DNA from: Pelargonium nanum
Taxonomy: Eukaryota; Streptophyta; Magnoliopsida; Geraniales; Geraniaceae
DNA: 47,434 nucleotides
Direction: 5' to 3'
Assembly (NCBI GenBank): GCA_036897485.1
Contig: JAYMTF010000177.1
Location: 1-47,434, forward strand
Shown here: positions 1-12,112 of the stretch, piece after piece
Numbering within the stretch: position 1 is the first letter of the stretch
Layout: every line of letters starts with the position of its first letter
Program-made: the position numbers and the translations under genes
Notes under the pieces: generated by a model
What the model was told of the DNA's origin: nothing
Seen by the model: only the letters and a program-made list of their open reading frames with translations
The model's database searches: none

Positions 1-840
1 GCTTCTGATTGGCCGATGTCAAGGTGGGGCCCGCAGACCTTCCAGTCTCATGTCTGTTTCCTGCTGGATATGCACACCAGCAGGCAGGCGGTGTTCTTCT
101 GTCCTCTGCCTATTGGATCTGCACACCAACAGGGTAGGCAGAGCTTCTCAGTCTAGCATGTCTCTGTGTTCGCTGGTTCTACCTGCCAGCAGAGTAGTAT
201 TGGTCTCGGTCTCCGGCCATGTGGGAGAGTGAGGTGGTCTTTTGGTCGAAGCCTTGTGTCTGACCTCTGGGTTACTGGTGTTAGTGTTCTTGTAATACGA
301 TGAGTGTATCTTGATAGCTTGATATGTCGTGAGTGCTCTAGGGCGAAGCTACGCGCGAGCCCGCAGGCGTGACAGAGTCCGCGCGGCGCGCGATATGTGC
401 GAACAGATGCGCATGGTCGGGGATGCATATTGAAGTGTCTTCCGGTCTTCCACCCTTTCACCTTTCCACCCTTCCACTCTTCCGCTCTTCCACACTTCCA
501 CTCATCCTTTCACTCTTCCACCTTTTCCACCCTTCTGCTCTTCCACCATTCCACTCATCCTTCTACCCTTCCACCCTTCCACTCTTCCACCCTTCAAGCG
601 GAGGGAGACCCTTCTAGGAGCGGCGGACCCATTTGTAGGAAGGCTTATGGACTCTACAGAGCGGGCTTGTCTTCATGGATGGGCCTACTGCTCGAGTAGG
701 ATCTCGGACCGGTCGTGTTTAATCCTGACCCATTGGAGCTTTCTATTCGGACTTGCACCTTCCCAAGGCCCAGTTTGGCGACTCGAGTTGACCCTGCCAT
801 CTGATTATGCGGGCCACGTGTCACCCGCTCACTAGTCAGG
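1..840. repeat. GC-richer repeat-like region with short tandem copies and a pyrimidine tract
   Basis: No gene is supported here. Two imperfect copies of a roughly 50-bp unit occur at about 61-107 and 111-155; both contain a 'TTGGAT/CTGGAT..TGCACACCA.CAGG' core. Positions about 440-600 are a strand-biased CT-rich tract built from variants of 'CCCTTCCACTCTTCCA'. Base composition is clearly higher in GC than the sequence after 840. Open frames in this block are low-complexity and overlap on both strands, so I do not call them genes. It may be the edge of a transposable element that starts outside the window; no terminal repeat is visible to prove that. Confidence 0.5.
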
Positions 841-1429
841 ACACTTATGATTTTTTGTGCCGAATCACCACTTTAGGCAACTGAAAATTTCATTAAGTAC
901 TAACAGGACCATTTTCTCCTTGCATTAATTACCTTTTGATCTTTTTGGGGGATCAGAATTACCTTTTGCTCTTAGTTCACCGTTAAAAACTTAAAAGTAT
1001 ATATTAAAGTTCATGAATAAAAATAAAAGAAAAGAACAATAATTGAAAGAAGAAAAAAAAACATTCAAAGTTACTTTGTATATAGTCAACACGTTCCGTA
1101 TGATGGAAAAGTCAAAATCCAGATAAAGAGAAACAAATATTGAAAAGAAAATGATAGGATAAGCATTAACTTTGAAAAACTCAAGAATGTCAATTTCAGA
1201 ATTTACAGTATTAATTGTTGTTAGATCCTGTATATATCGTATTGATTTCACAAATAAATAATTGTAAAGCTGCTATTTTTGAGCAGTAGAGGAGTGAGTA
1301 GCAATTATTTGCTGTACCACATTCAGGACTAGTCGTCGGGTCGGTCAAGTGCAGAGAAAGAGGAAGGGAACGAGCAAATTCGCAAGATATTCACATTCCG
1401 TACTGTGATTCAGAGCCAGAGAGAGGCGC
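841..1429. other. AT-rich upstream region of the O-fucosyltransferase gene
   Basis: Intergenic sequence with no credible coding frame. It probably carries the promoter of the gene starting at 1533. I recognise no repeat in it. Confidence 0.5.
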
Positions 1430-1436
1430 TATAAAG
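1430..1436 (+). promoter_or_regulatory. Candidate TATA box of the O-fucosyltransferase gene
   Basis: TATAAAG lies 97 bp upstream of the start codon at 1533, a plausible distance for a plant promoter with a 5' UTR of about 65 bp. Transcription start is not known. Confidence 0.5.
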
Positions 1437-1532
1437 GGTCCGTATCTGTGTGGCGCGTTAATGGCGATCCCACAGAGTGTTGTGTCGTCCTCATAATCCA
1501 CAAAAAGCAATAATATTGATCGATCAGAGAAG

Positions 1533-4500
1533 ATGGGTCACCAGTACCATCACCATAGCTCCAACGATGGAGTTTCTCAGCGAGTCAATAGCCCTCGCCT
1601 CTCCGGCCCCATGACTCGCCGAACTCACTCCTTCAAGCGCCAGCCCAACAACACCAAGAACAGTAGCGGCGCCGCCGATTCTGTTTTCGCCACCCACCAC
1701 GAGATTGATTTCCCGATCAACTCGCCCAGATCTGAGACTCTCATCGAAGAACCTCACTTGGTCCACAGAGTTCATGTCGGTGCGTTGAAGGCTCTGTTGA
1801 AGAAGCCTATTGGATCTCTGGCCATGGATTTCGGGCTGAGGGGGAAGAAGAAGCTCGGCCATTGGATGTTCTTGCTCTTCTGTGGTGTGTGCTTGTTTAT
1901 GGGTGTTTTTAAGATTTGTGCTAATGGGTGGTTTGGATCTGCCATTGAAAGAGCTGGGTCGGTTCAGGTTGGTTTGGTTCTTATATCTTTTTATTGTCCA
2001 TTGCATTGCTTACATCACTATGTTCATACTTCACAGCAATGCTTGAAGTTGGTGTATTTGGATTATGTTTGTTTTCACAGATCACTGTATTTGGAATTGT
2101 TAACTTCAGTTCACATGATTGAATATCTTAAAATTTATTTGATGAGATATGAGGATTAACTTTTTAGATTTAAGCATACCCTCTGCAACTAAGATAAATG
2201 TGGGCAGGAACTAATCAGATTTTGTGCCTGTTTTTATTAAGTGGCGAATTTAAGGCATATTGAAATTTCTGTATTTTGAGCTAACACAGATTTATGAGAC
2301 CACTTGTTTGGCACTAATTATTCCATGTTATCTTTTTCTCAGTTGATCTTCATTGTTGTTGGGTTATCTTGCACTGTTGAATTACATGATCTGACTGATT
2401 GCTTTGCCAATATTGTTCCTTACCTAAATCGTTCTACCTTTATTTTTAGGAATTACCACACTCCACTGGTCTAAATACCATGGATCAAAGCTCTCATGAT
2501 TACGGATACAAGGAGGAAGGAAGCATGGTTGAACGCACTCTAAGAGCAGTGTCATCTGGAATATTCAGTAACCAGAACTTCGAAGTAAATTCTCAGTTCC
2601 ACCTTATTCATGTTATGTATGTGTGTAGATAGAGATAGAGAGAATGGTGTGGGAGGTCAAGATTTTAGTCTGTATCATATAAGTATTTACAAGTTTCTTA
2701 ATTCTTTTCAAGATCTAAAAACGGAATGATTTCTGGGTTTTGTTGTTTAATTTTATTTTGGAGAATGTGCTTATTACTCATATTTTTTATTTACTTCTTT
2801 GCAGTACTCAGGTGCTATCTGGTCCAAACCCGAAAGTGAGAATTTCACTCAGTGTATTGACCTGCCAAGTAGTCACAAAAGTATGAGCCTTATTTCTCTA
2901 AATAAACAACTCTCTGTGAATATGTCTAGTGCATGTGCATGTATGTGAGAAAATTTATTTGATTTTTCATGTCATCTGAAACCTTGTTATTGCATCTCTT
3001 GGCAGAGCTAGATGCAAAGACAAATGGTTACATTCTCATAAATGCTAATGGAGGCCTGAACCAGATGAGATTTGGGGTCTGATTGTTTAGTCTGATTTTT
3101 TAGTAGGTTTCATAGGTCATACAGAAATCGTAAACTGATATATAATCAATTCTGGAGTGCAGATTTGTGATATGGTTGCTATAGCTAAAGTTATGAAAGC
3201 AACACTGGTCCTTCCTTCTCTTGATCACACCTCGTATTGGGCGGATGATAGGTTTGTTCTATATCTTGTGCTGCAATGTGCAAACTTGACATCTTTTTTG
3301 TATCATGATGAAACACCTAATGCGTAGTCAGTGAAGTTGCCCAAAGGGTCTATATCATATACATTCAAGTTATTAATGATCTTATGAGAGCCAACTGATA
3401 TTTTATCCTTTTTTTTTTTTTTTTTTTTTTTTGCAGTGGCTTTAAAGATCTATTTGATTGGCAGCACTTCATTGAAACACTGAAGGATGATGTTCACATT
3501 GTTGAGGCATTACCACCCCCCTATGCTGGAACTGAACCTTTTGTTAAAACACCAATATCTTGGTCTAAGGTATAATATATTTTTCCATCTTTAAGCATCA
3601 TTCTGTCTATGTTAGTAGAGGTGCATTATGTTTGCTTGCTCCAGGGAAGTTGTGTTGTTTTGTGCTCATAATTAGTTACATCATGACATGCCACACGTCA
3701 GTATATACATATATTTTTTAGAGGGACCTCATTCGCATCAAGAAAGAATAAATGGAGTGCAGAGTCATCACAAATAACAGGGAGTGAAAGTTCAATTACC
3801 CTCGATGGCACGGAATTACTAAAAATGATTATGTTAGATACCCTGGAGCTATAATTCATAGGGATGGTGAGATTGAATAGGACTAGAACTGGAACTATTA
3901 CATGAGGCTGAAATGGAGGAGTACTTCAGGGTTCAATTTGTTAAAAGAATTTCACAAAAAGTGAAGGGTACGCTCCATAGTACAACTATGCAGTTGTATG
4001 AGTAGTGGAAATGAGAATGCGTAGGTGGTCGTTTGTAATATTAGGAAGGATTATTTGAGCTACAGTTAGGGTTGCTCTAATTGATATTAATATGAGGGAC
4101 AGCTGTCTAAAGTGGTTTGTACTTGTGCAGTATAGGTAGTTAATGATTCATTCGGAAGGATGAGAGAGAATTCAATTAAGATAAATATAAAGAACCAGGG
4201 GAGACTTAAGTTAACGTGGAAACATATAATAAGGAAATGCATGATAATGCAAGACTTTGTGTATAATGTACCAAATGTATCACTAGATAGGATGCAATGG
4301 AGAAGGAGAATTCGAATGGAGGATATTGAAGAGTTATGTTAAAGGACTATTGTGGCCAACACCAATCTAGTTTAGGGAAAAGGCTTGGTTGTTGTTGACC
4401 TTATATTGCATCAGAAAGTGCAACTACCTATAATTTTAATTCTTTAACCAACCAGAATAGGTATTTATTTATAATATTGGAGAACATTTCACTTAGAAGA

Positions 4501-5972
4501 TCATAATTTGGCCATACCCAATATTTGTACCTCATATTGTTCTTTCTAACATTCAAAGTCATTCCAGTTATTTACTTCACTTTTTTTTTTTTATTGTTTG
4601 CAGGCTAGTTATTACCAAAAAGAGATCCTTCCACTCTTGAAGCAGCATCATGTAATATATTTTACTCACACTGATTCTCGGCTTGCCAACAATGGTCTCT
4701 TAAATTCCATACAAAAGCTGAGATGCCGTGCAAATTATAGGGCATTAAAATATTCAGCTCCAATAGAAGAACTTGGCAACCGTTTGGTTTCTAGAATGCG
4801 TCAGCACAGAAGCCCCTATCTTGCTCTGCATTTGAGGCAAGTTCTGATTGTACTCTTGAAACTGAAAATTCCTTTTAGTTTGAAGTGTGTCAAGTTTTGC
4901 TGATCAAGTAGTTTTCTTATTTGTTCCCAAGGGGACAGCCTAATATTTCAAGCATTATTCTTCCTTCTAAAAAAGCAGTTATCTTATTTGCTCTTTTTTA
5001 TTATACTGGCGAAAGTCCATTGAAGTGTATGCTTAGGAGGATGCAATTAATTTGCTATCTATCTTCAAATTTGTAATCATCAAGGGGCAATGAAGTGTCT
5101 CAATTATCTTCTTTACTTATAAAAGGGGGTTTAGAATAAATAGTTTGGATTCTTATACAAATATCAATTTTAATTATGTTCTCTCCTTTGATATAGGTAT
5201 GAGAAGGACATGCTGTCATTTACCGGCTGTAGTCATAATTTGACAGCAGAGGAAGATGATGAGCTGTATAGGATGCGACTTGCAGTTGAACACTGGAAGG
5301 AGAAAGAAATCAATGGGACTGAGAAAAGGTTGCTTGGTGGTTGCCCGTTGACCCCAAGGGAAACTGCTCTTTTGCTCAAAGGTCTGGGTTACCCGTCCAG
5401 CACCAGAATATACTTGGTAGCTGGGGAAGCTTATGGGAATGGTAGTATGCAATATCTTAAGGATGAGTTCCCCAACATATTTTCCCATTCTACTCTTGCT
5501 ACAGAGGAAGAGCTCAAACCATTTAAGAATCACCAGAACATGTTAGCTGGTATAGACTACACCGTGGCTCTTCAGAGTGATGTCTTTGTTTACACTTACG
5601 ATGGAAATATGGCAAAGGCGGTCCAAGGTCATAGGCGCTTCGAGAACTTCAGGAAGACTATCAGTCCAGACAAGTAACATTCTAACCTTCTTTCCCCTTT
5701 CTTTAGCTTTGTTGGTATTGTTTATAGTTCTAGAATTGCAGCATGTGGTACTCATTATTTGTTGATGCAGGATGAATTTGGTAAAGCTCGTTGATGACTT
5801 TGATGAAGGAAAAATTACCTGGAACAAGTTTAGCTCAGAAGTGAAAAAGCTTCACGAAGACCTTGTTGGAGGTCCATATCTAAGGGAGGCCGGAGAGTTT
5901 CCGAAGCTTGAGGAAAGTTTTTATGCTAACCCCCTTCCAGGGTGCATCTGTGCTCGAAAACAAAAAAGGTAG
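1533..5972 (+). CDS. Plant O-fucosyltransferase family protein (GT106/DUF246 type)
   Basis: Reconstructed exons: 1533-1967, 2450-2584, 2805-2880, 3006-3076, 3163-3251, 3437-3569, 4604-4836, 5197-5673, 5771-5972. They total 1851 nt and join in one frame to 616 aa. The protein is type II: a basic cytosolic N-terminus, one membrane segment at about residues 111-130 ([18 protein letters not shown]), then a luminal catalytic region, as expected for a Golgi glycosyltransferase. Family hallmarks are [16 protein letters not shown] at about 222-237 (GDP-fucose binding fold, start of the O-FucT domain), [22 protein letters not shown] around residue 391, and [14 protein letters not shown]. The C-terminus ends with [11 protein letters not shown]. 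Known: this family uses GDP-fucose or related donors; most plant members have no proven acceptor. Inference: Golgi transferase, acceptor unknown. Intron 7 starts with GC instead of GT, and intron 6 (3570-4603) carries a LINE remnant. Confidence 0.95.
3735..4342 (+). mobile_element. Decayed non-LTR (LINE) reverse-transcriptase C-terminal remnant
   Basis: Inside intron 6 of the O-fucosyltransferase gene, sense orientation. With frame changes and stops, conceptual translation gives phrases typical of the 3' part of plant LINE polyproteins annotated as retrovirus-related Pol: '[13 protein letters not shown]' near 3838-3876, '[10 protein letters not shown]' near 3902-3931, and in the frame starting at 4160 '[12 protein letters not shown]..' followed by '[15 protein letters not shown]'. 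The order matches the family. It is broken by stops and frameshifts and cannot be functional. Boundaries are approximate; no poly(A) tail or target duplication was found. Confidence 0.75.
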
Positions 5973-6402
5973 TGGCTAATCACACGGTTACTTACTTTAC
6001 ACGGCTTGAGTTGTGCCGCACACAGAAGAGTTGAACGGGTGTGTGAAGCATTCTTATTCACATGTGCAAGGTTTGTGCAAGGTTCGATCTTACCACTCAC
6101 TGTCAAGGAAACGCCGTGTTGAGCAAAATAGAACAATGAGGTGAGGAGTGATCGCTGCTCGGCCCTATAATATGTTGCCTAATCAAAGGGGGGTTGCTAC
6201 AGGGAAGTGTCGAAAGATACAAACTAAGACTAACTTCCTTTGTGTGAACATAAACTCCATAGAATGACATGACATGGCTGTATTTTATTTAATCTTTTGT
6301 GAGGAATTGGGAAAGAGGCGGGTTGTAGATTGTGCAACAGTTTTGTATTGGTTAGAGTTGAGTGAATAACGAATGATTTGTACTACTCGTGCACTGCACG
6401 TC

Positions 6403-6408
6403 AATAAA
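6403..6408 (+). terminator. Candidate polyadenylation signal of the O-fucosyltransferase gene
   Basis: AATAAA 431 bp downstream of the stop codon at 5972. Plant poly(A) signals are loose, so earlier sites are possible. Confidence 0.35.
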
Positions 6409-6801
6409 AAAAGAAAAGAAATACGGTATGATTATAAAGAATTTATAAAATGTTCATAGATAAATATTGTGAACAGAACGTCTAAAATGTAAAATTGAAA
6501 CTGCCTCTCCGAATGCTCACTGAGACAAGACTCAATGGGGGGGTTATGTTGAATTCTAACCTGATTTCCATAGTTTACTACTCGAAGTCGATCTTGTTAG
6601 ATGAGAAATCGAAAATAAGGCAACACATGACAATGTGAGAGCATATGGAAAGGGGGTAGATTTAAATCATCAGTTAAACCACAAAAGTTAATTTGGGCAA
6701 TTAGAAGCTCACAAAAATGTAACCCAAAACATACAATTGTTCAAAACCAAACTGTATACCCCAAACGTTACAACACAACTGTGTGCAGTAGACATGGCCC
6801 T
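6409..6801. other. Convergent 3' flanks of the O-fucosyltransferase and MOB1 genes
   Basis: About 390 bp between the two tail-to-tail genes. AT-rich, no open frame and no repeat recognised. It must hold the MOB1 3' UTR on the minus strand. The two transcripts may overlap. Confidence 0.5.
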
Positions 6802-9800
6802 CTATACTTGCAGAATAGACTCAACAAGATCCTGGAGAGCCCCAAGCTCTCCCTTGTCAATCATCCGGAATTCCTGCGCCACGGACAATTATATATTAGT
6901 ATATGGATATACCAAATTAACGATCTTCACACACACACACACACACACACAGCAAACACGGTTCAGTTCAAACACTCAGATTTAAAACACTCACCCATGT
7001 AAAAAGCACAAAATGCTTAAAACAAGTGTTGAGATGAGCTTCTTCCTTCAAACTCACAATCTTCTGAAAATGAGAGTGATAGATGTGAGCATACACACGG
7101 AATAGCCTTTTGAAAATTGTCTTCACAACATCTCGGAAGTTTGCTGGGAAGGGTGCCCCTGTATCAAATACCAGTGTGTCAATGATAAATAACAACTGAA
7201 GATAGAAAAACGTTGTCATTTGATCAATATGCTATATAACAAAGTTTAACTCACCCAACTTCTGAGGAAAAATTGATTCATCATCTAGCTGACCCTCGAT
7301 CCAGTCCATCAAATACTCAACATATTTTGGGGCAGACACCGCTATTGGTTTCTTAATAGCAACCCCATCGGCCCATCTGTACTCATATCTGTTGATAATT
7401 TAACTGAAGTGAGAACAAGAAGTTGAATTCATGACAAAGTAGACTGGCATACAGAATTAGGTTCTAACATCATTGGTGGAAGAAAGTGTTCTGATCAAAC
7501 ATACTTGTGAAGGTGATATAGTGATTAATGAGAATAAAAGTTGACCACTTTATGCATTGCAAAACCTTTATAACTCATTTGAAATAACTGAGTGATTTCT
7601 TCATCATTGAAACTCAGAAGCCTGTCCTCAACCCCTTCCCCAAAATATAATACCAAGGAAAATTCCTAAATTATGTTGGATCAGAGTTATTTTTTTCTCA
7701 CATTTAAACAGGACAAAAAACTTTGTTGAAACTAAAAATGATGGTAAAGAAGATCTCGAACGCCTAATTTTGATTGCAGTGGTACATCTGCCTAAATCAT
7801 TAGCAGTACACTAATTGATTTAGAAAAAGAAGTGCATCATATGCATACATCACCCTATCATCTCAAAAGATAAAAACAAAGGGGGCCACAGCTTACAAGA
7901 ATGCTAACTCAAACATTGACCAAACAAAACATGTTGCTGAAAATATATTTTAGGGGAACAGGGTAATACAAACAAAAATAAATAAGATTGCATTGAAAAT
8001 ATACTAGAATCAACACGCATTCAAAAAAAAAAGAAAAAAAAAAGAATCAACACAAAAACAGAAATAATTGAGATGTAGAAATTGATACTTTGGTCCTGCT
8101 GACATTGTTGGGCAGTTGGATGGAGTGCAGAACTCAGTAAGAGTACCATACAGAATGTTCACTTGGTTGAAGAAATCTACCGCTGTAAGACAAAGAACAC
8201 AAATAAATAGAAGTTGAATGCAAATTGCAAACCCCATTTACTCTTCATGCTCATTAATTGCATGGGGAACAAATATACAGACATATGACTATAATGGTCC
8301 GTTTGAATTTGATCTGAAATCCTGTATTTGAGAAAAATACAATATTTGGATGCAAAAAGAATTGAATTTAGATTTGGCTCAATCCAATAGGATCCAAAAC
8401 ATGCCTATAACATAGGATTTCAAATGACAACTCGTACCTTGTCAATTGAAATTACATGGTCTCTCAAACATTTTATTTGTATTTGAAAGACAACATTTCA
8501 AGTCCCAAATTTTCTTTTTATATCGTATACTTTTCAGGGAAAACAAACAAACAAACAATCAAATAAATGAATAGGCAATTTGGCAAGTCGAACAAAAACT
8601 GAAGGAAAGGGGAAAACGTATATATATATAGATATAGATATAGATATAGATATAGATATAGATATAGATATAGATATAAGAAGTTGAATTTGAATAGCAT
8701 TATAATGTAAACTAAGATTATTACATCTCAATTACCAATCTACTACAAATCCAACATGTCTGTATCTAAAATAAATCTATACAAACCTCAAAGTGAGGAT
8801 ATTCACACACCATATCTATTTGAAAATTTGCAGTTTATACTATCTATTAACCATAGAGAAATAAATGTACGAGTCAAGATATGAATCCTTATAGAGGCAG
8901 TTTGGCTAGCCAAACAAAATCTAACGGAAGGAAAAAAATATATACGTAAGAACTTGAATAAAGTTATAATGTAAGACAATAGATCTTCAATTACAGATCA
9001 AAATAAAAATACTGCATCTGTTATCGTATCCAAAATAACTCCGTTGTACTCTAACATATCTGTCTGAAATATTTGATTGAAAACATCATAACAAAAAATT
9101 TACATGGTATCAGTAATCGAATGGTCAAGAAACTGATGTGCACACAAGTCTTACCGTTCACAGCGAGCCACTCATTGATATCTTCTCCAGGAGGTAGTTG
9201 GACAGCTTCTCTCAAATTTCCACTTCCCAGGGTGGCATCAATGTGTTTTTGAAGTTGAGCACCCTGCATTTGGAGATAGGACATACTGGCTGAACTCAAA
9301 CAACAGGTTATCACCAAAAGAAATGTTCAAACTTCGCCACACAATCAGGTGGTTATAAAGGATAGGGGATAACCTTACTTCCTGATAGAGCACTCTTTTT
9401 GGGTCTAAATGTCTTCTGGTTTCTGCTCAAGTCCAGTTTCGGAGATAATTAATCACCCAGGGAACAAATAGGGAAAGTTTTCCAAATTAATGTGAAAAAT
9501 GACATACATAGAAGAAACTCAACACAGGTAAGCAATTACCAAGAATGAATATCACTATAAGAAACCATTAAGATTAACAGCGAGGCATTGCCTTCAGTAA
9601 CTATACCCATTAAAAAAGACAATGATGTACAAATCTTCAATTTCGTACTGTTGAATGTACAGTTATTAAGTGGCTGCAGTAACCCATTCAAGGTCTAATT
9701 GTTTAAGCAAGTCCATCCTATCAAATGAATTGACAAGTAAATCATATTAGTTGAGCAATATATATGATCCAACTATGAAACAATGATTAACCCTTTTGTT

Positions 9801-11991
9801 TGGCGAATTGTGTCAGGTGTGCATGTCAGACAGACTCTCAAGTCCTACTCTATAATTTTAGAAAATAAAACAATAAATAGGATGGTAATATTTGGTTTGA
9901 TTGTTGAATTTGAACTTATAATGGTAATGATTTCTAATTATTAATGACTAAACATGTTGAAAATTGAATTGATTACGATTATTATTGTGTTTTTTTTTTT
10001 TTGAGAAGATTATTATTGTGTTTAGTTAGTAACAAAGACAGCTTAAATTTTAATTTAGCTTGCTTATTGTTAAATTTAACTTTAATAAAATTAGAAACTA
10101 AATGTTCATATAATTTATTAGATCTAGAATATATATTTCTAATTGAAAAAAAAAAAGTAAGTGAATCGTGTCCTAAGTTATTATATAATGATGAATCATG
10201 TATGTGAATAGTGTCCTGTGTCCGAATTGGTGTTTCTTAGTGATCCAACCCATAGTTAGTCAATGAATATTATCAGCATTAAAATGGGAATTATATTATA
10301 ATATTAAATATGACACCAAAATTCAAATTTAAAAGAAAAGAAAGAAAAACGGAATGGGATCACACTTCACATATAGAAATTAAGCATCAAAAACTAATTC
10401 TTATATATATATATATATCAACATCCATATTTTATATTTAGTACAGTGAAATTTTACAAAAAAGAAATAAAAGATATACATATTGGTTCTAAGAGCTTCA
10501 TGTAGGATGCTAAAAGTTGATTTTTAAAATTTGATTATTTTGTATGCTACCCAAAATGAATAACTTTCAAATTATAAAGGTTATGCTTTAATCTCATATT
10601 CATTGAACCTAAACTTGCCGGGGAAAATATCATTTTAATCATTGTGTCACAATATATTTAGATCCCTAAGTAAGAATAAATTCTACTCCCTCCGTCCCAA
10701 AATGAGTGTCCACTTTTCTTCTAAAAAGGCATGTTAGTTAGAGTTAGACTTTTCCTCTTATACAACCATTCTAGTAACAAACTCAAGAGATTCCAATTAC
10801 TTTATCTTAGAGATATTGTTGGTAATTCATGTATAACTAACCAAAAAAGAAAGTGAACACTTATTTTGGATAAAATTTTAAGAAAAAGGGACACTAATTT
10901 TGGGACAGAGAGAGTATTTATTTTATACCTGCCATTCCTAAAGATCGCAAGAAAACCAGCATTGATCAAAGTTAAAACTTGGTAACGGGGGACTGCATAA
11001 CCCAAATGGAAAATTTCAAACATCCTCTTTCATAAATGATGTCTCATTTGGCTGGATCACTTTAAGCAATGAATCATCCATGCATTTGATGTCCAATATG
11101 AACACAATTATTCATAGCTTGCATGATCTAACTAGCATACGGATTGTAATTATAGTTCCAAAGCAGGTTGTTTTAAGGACTACCCTGCCTCAAGCTGACT
11201 TTCTGTATAATCAATCTAACACAGTTATGTAAAACTTTGTAAATATAAGGATTATATATTAAACTGTATAATCATTCGCCATAATTGCTTCAAAGAAAAT
11301 AATAACAATTGGGGCAAAATCCACAGGTTAGAATTGAGACAAAGTTCACATGAGTTTTAGCGACGATGTAACAAACAATGTCGTCAAGTTATTAGAACAG
11401 TGATGCATTACAATCCTAACACAAATTTATGTGAAAGCAAGCTCACTGTTTCAAGCAATTTAACTAATAATCACATAATTTGAGTCACGAATTTCAAAAT
11501 AGTACTAACAAAACAATTAACAAATAAAATATCCCACCATATCAGGGTCTAAAAGCTAGTGAGCCAAGAATCATTCAACCTGTGTGGCTGATTGAGCTTA
11601 TGACTCTTGATTCCATTCTCCTACCCTACCACTAGTTCACAACCAGTACAACTGCTAAGAGAAAAACACCAAAAATGAAGAGGTAACTAGAAGCTTCTAC
11701 TGCAGTTTGATTTTGCTATTTATTGATCATTCACCTAAGATCCTAAGCCTCCTCTTACATGACCAAGACATCATCCAATAGGAAAGAATCTGAAATTCTA
11801 AAACTATCAACTCAAATCAACAATCACAAACAACAAATTCAATTGACACTAGCCAAAATCAACATATTGAGAAACGCACACAATTGACACAATCAAATTT
11901 GAAAAAACAAAACAAAACAAGATACAAATAGAGCGAAAGAGGATACGAAAACGAAGAGTGTATACCTGTTTCCGAGGCCAAAGAGACTCAT
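6802..11991 (-). CDS. MOB1: MOB kinase activator-like 1 (MOB1/phocein family)
   Basis: Minus-strand exons in coding order: 11991-11966, 9422-9374, 9263-9155, 8182-8089, 7388-7255, 7158-6995, 6873-6802. They total 648 nt and give 215 aa, the size usual for plant MOB1. The protein begins [18 protein letters not shown] and carries the diagnostic [47 protein letters not shown] and [30 protein letters not shown] segments. The zinc ligands of the family are present: Cys80, Cys85, His162 and His167. Known: MOB1 is the co-activator that binds and activates NDR/LATS-type kinases (SIK1 in Arabidopsis) in the Hippo-like pathway, affecting cell proliferation, division plane and organ growth. Intron 1 is large (9423-11965) and hosts a MITE; the intron 8183-9154 hosts a duplicated AT-rich block. 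All splice sites are GT-AG. Confidence 0.97.
6928..6951. repeat. (CA)n microsatellite
   Basis: About 12 uninterrupted CA units in the last intron of MOB1 (6874-6994). Confidence 0.9.
8568..9050. repeat. Diverged local duplication in a MOB1 intron
   Basis: A block starting at about 8568 ('AGGCAATTTGGCAAGTCGAA') recurs at about 8895 ('AGGCAGTTTGGCTAGCCAAA'). Both are followed by a purine-rich stretch, a TATA-rich stretch, '..TTGAAT..TATAATGTAA', 'TCAATTAC' and a '..GTATC.AAAATAA' segment. The copies are diverged with indels. The first copy contains the expanded hexamer array at 8619-8678. The region lies wholly in intron 8183-9154. Confidence 0.6.
8619..8678. repeat. (TATAGA)n hexamer microsatellite
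   Basis: A short (TA)n run followed by about eight GATATA units, in a MOB1 intron. Confidence 0.9.
10686..10914. mobile_element. Stowaway-type MITE (copy 1)
   Basis: Starts CTCCCTCCGTCCC and ends GGGACAGAGAGAG, the classic Stowaway (Tc1/mariner-like) terminal inverted repeat, flanked by TA at 10684-10685 and 10915-10916. Length 229 bp, AT-rich interior, no coding capacity. It sits in intron 1 of MOB1. Confidence 0.88.
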
Positions 11992-12103
11992 GTCGCAGAA
12001 ACTCTAGGTTTTGGTGTGCTGTGTGTTGAGTCTGTCGCTGGCTAGAAAGGAGGAGCCAAGCCGCAACAAAATGTTGTTGAAACATGTATCTGGAGAGACG
12101 TAC

Positions 12104-12112
12104 ATATATATA
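12104..12112 (-). promoter_or_regulatory. Candidate TATA element upstream of MOB1
   Basis: A TATATATGT-type element about 113 bp upstream of the MOB1 start codon at 11991 (minus strand). A GAGC-repeat stretch lies just beyond it at about 12148-12170. Weak support from position only. Confidence 0.3.

Noticed and set aside
1524..2006. 160-codon minus-strand frame over exon 1 of the O-fucosyltransferase
   Set aside because: Antisense shadow of a real coding exon.
8280..8480. MITE-like 'GGTCCGTTTGAATTTG' segment in a MOB1 intron
   Set aside because: No matching inverted end or target duplication could be found by eye.
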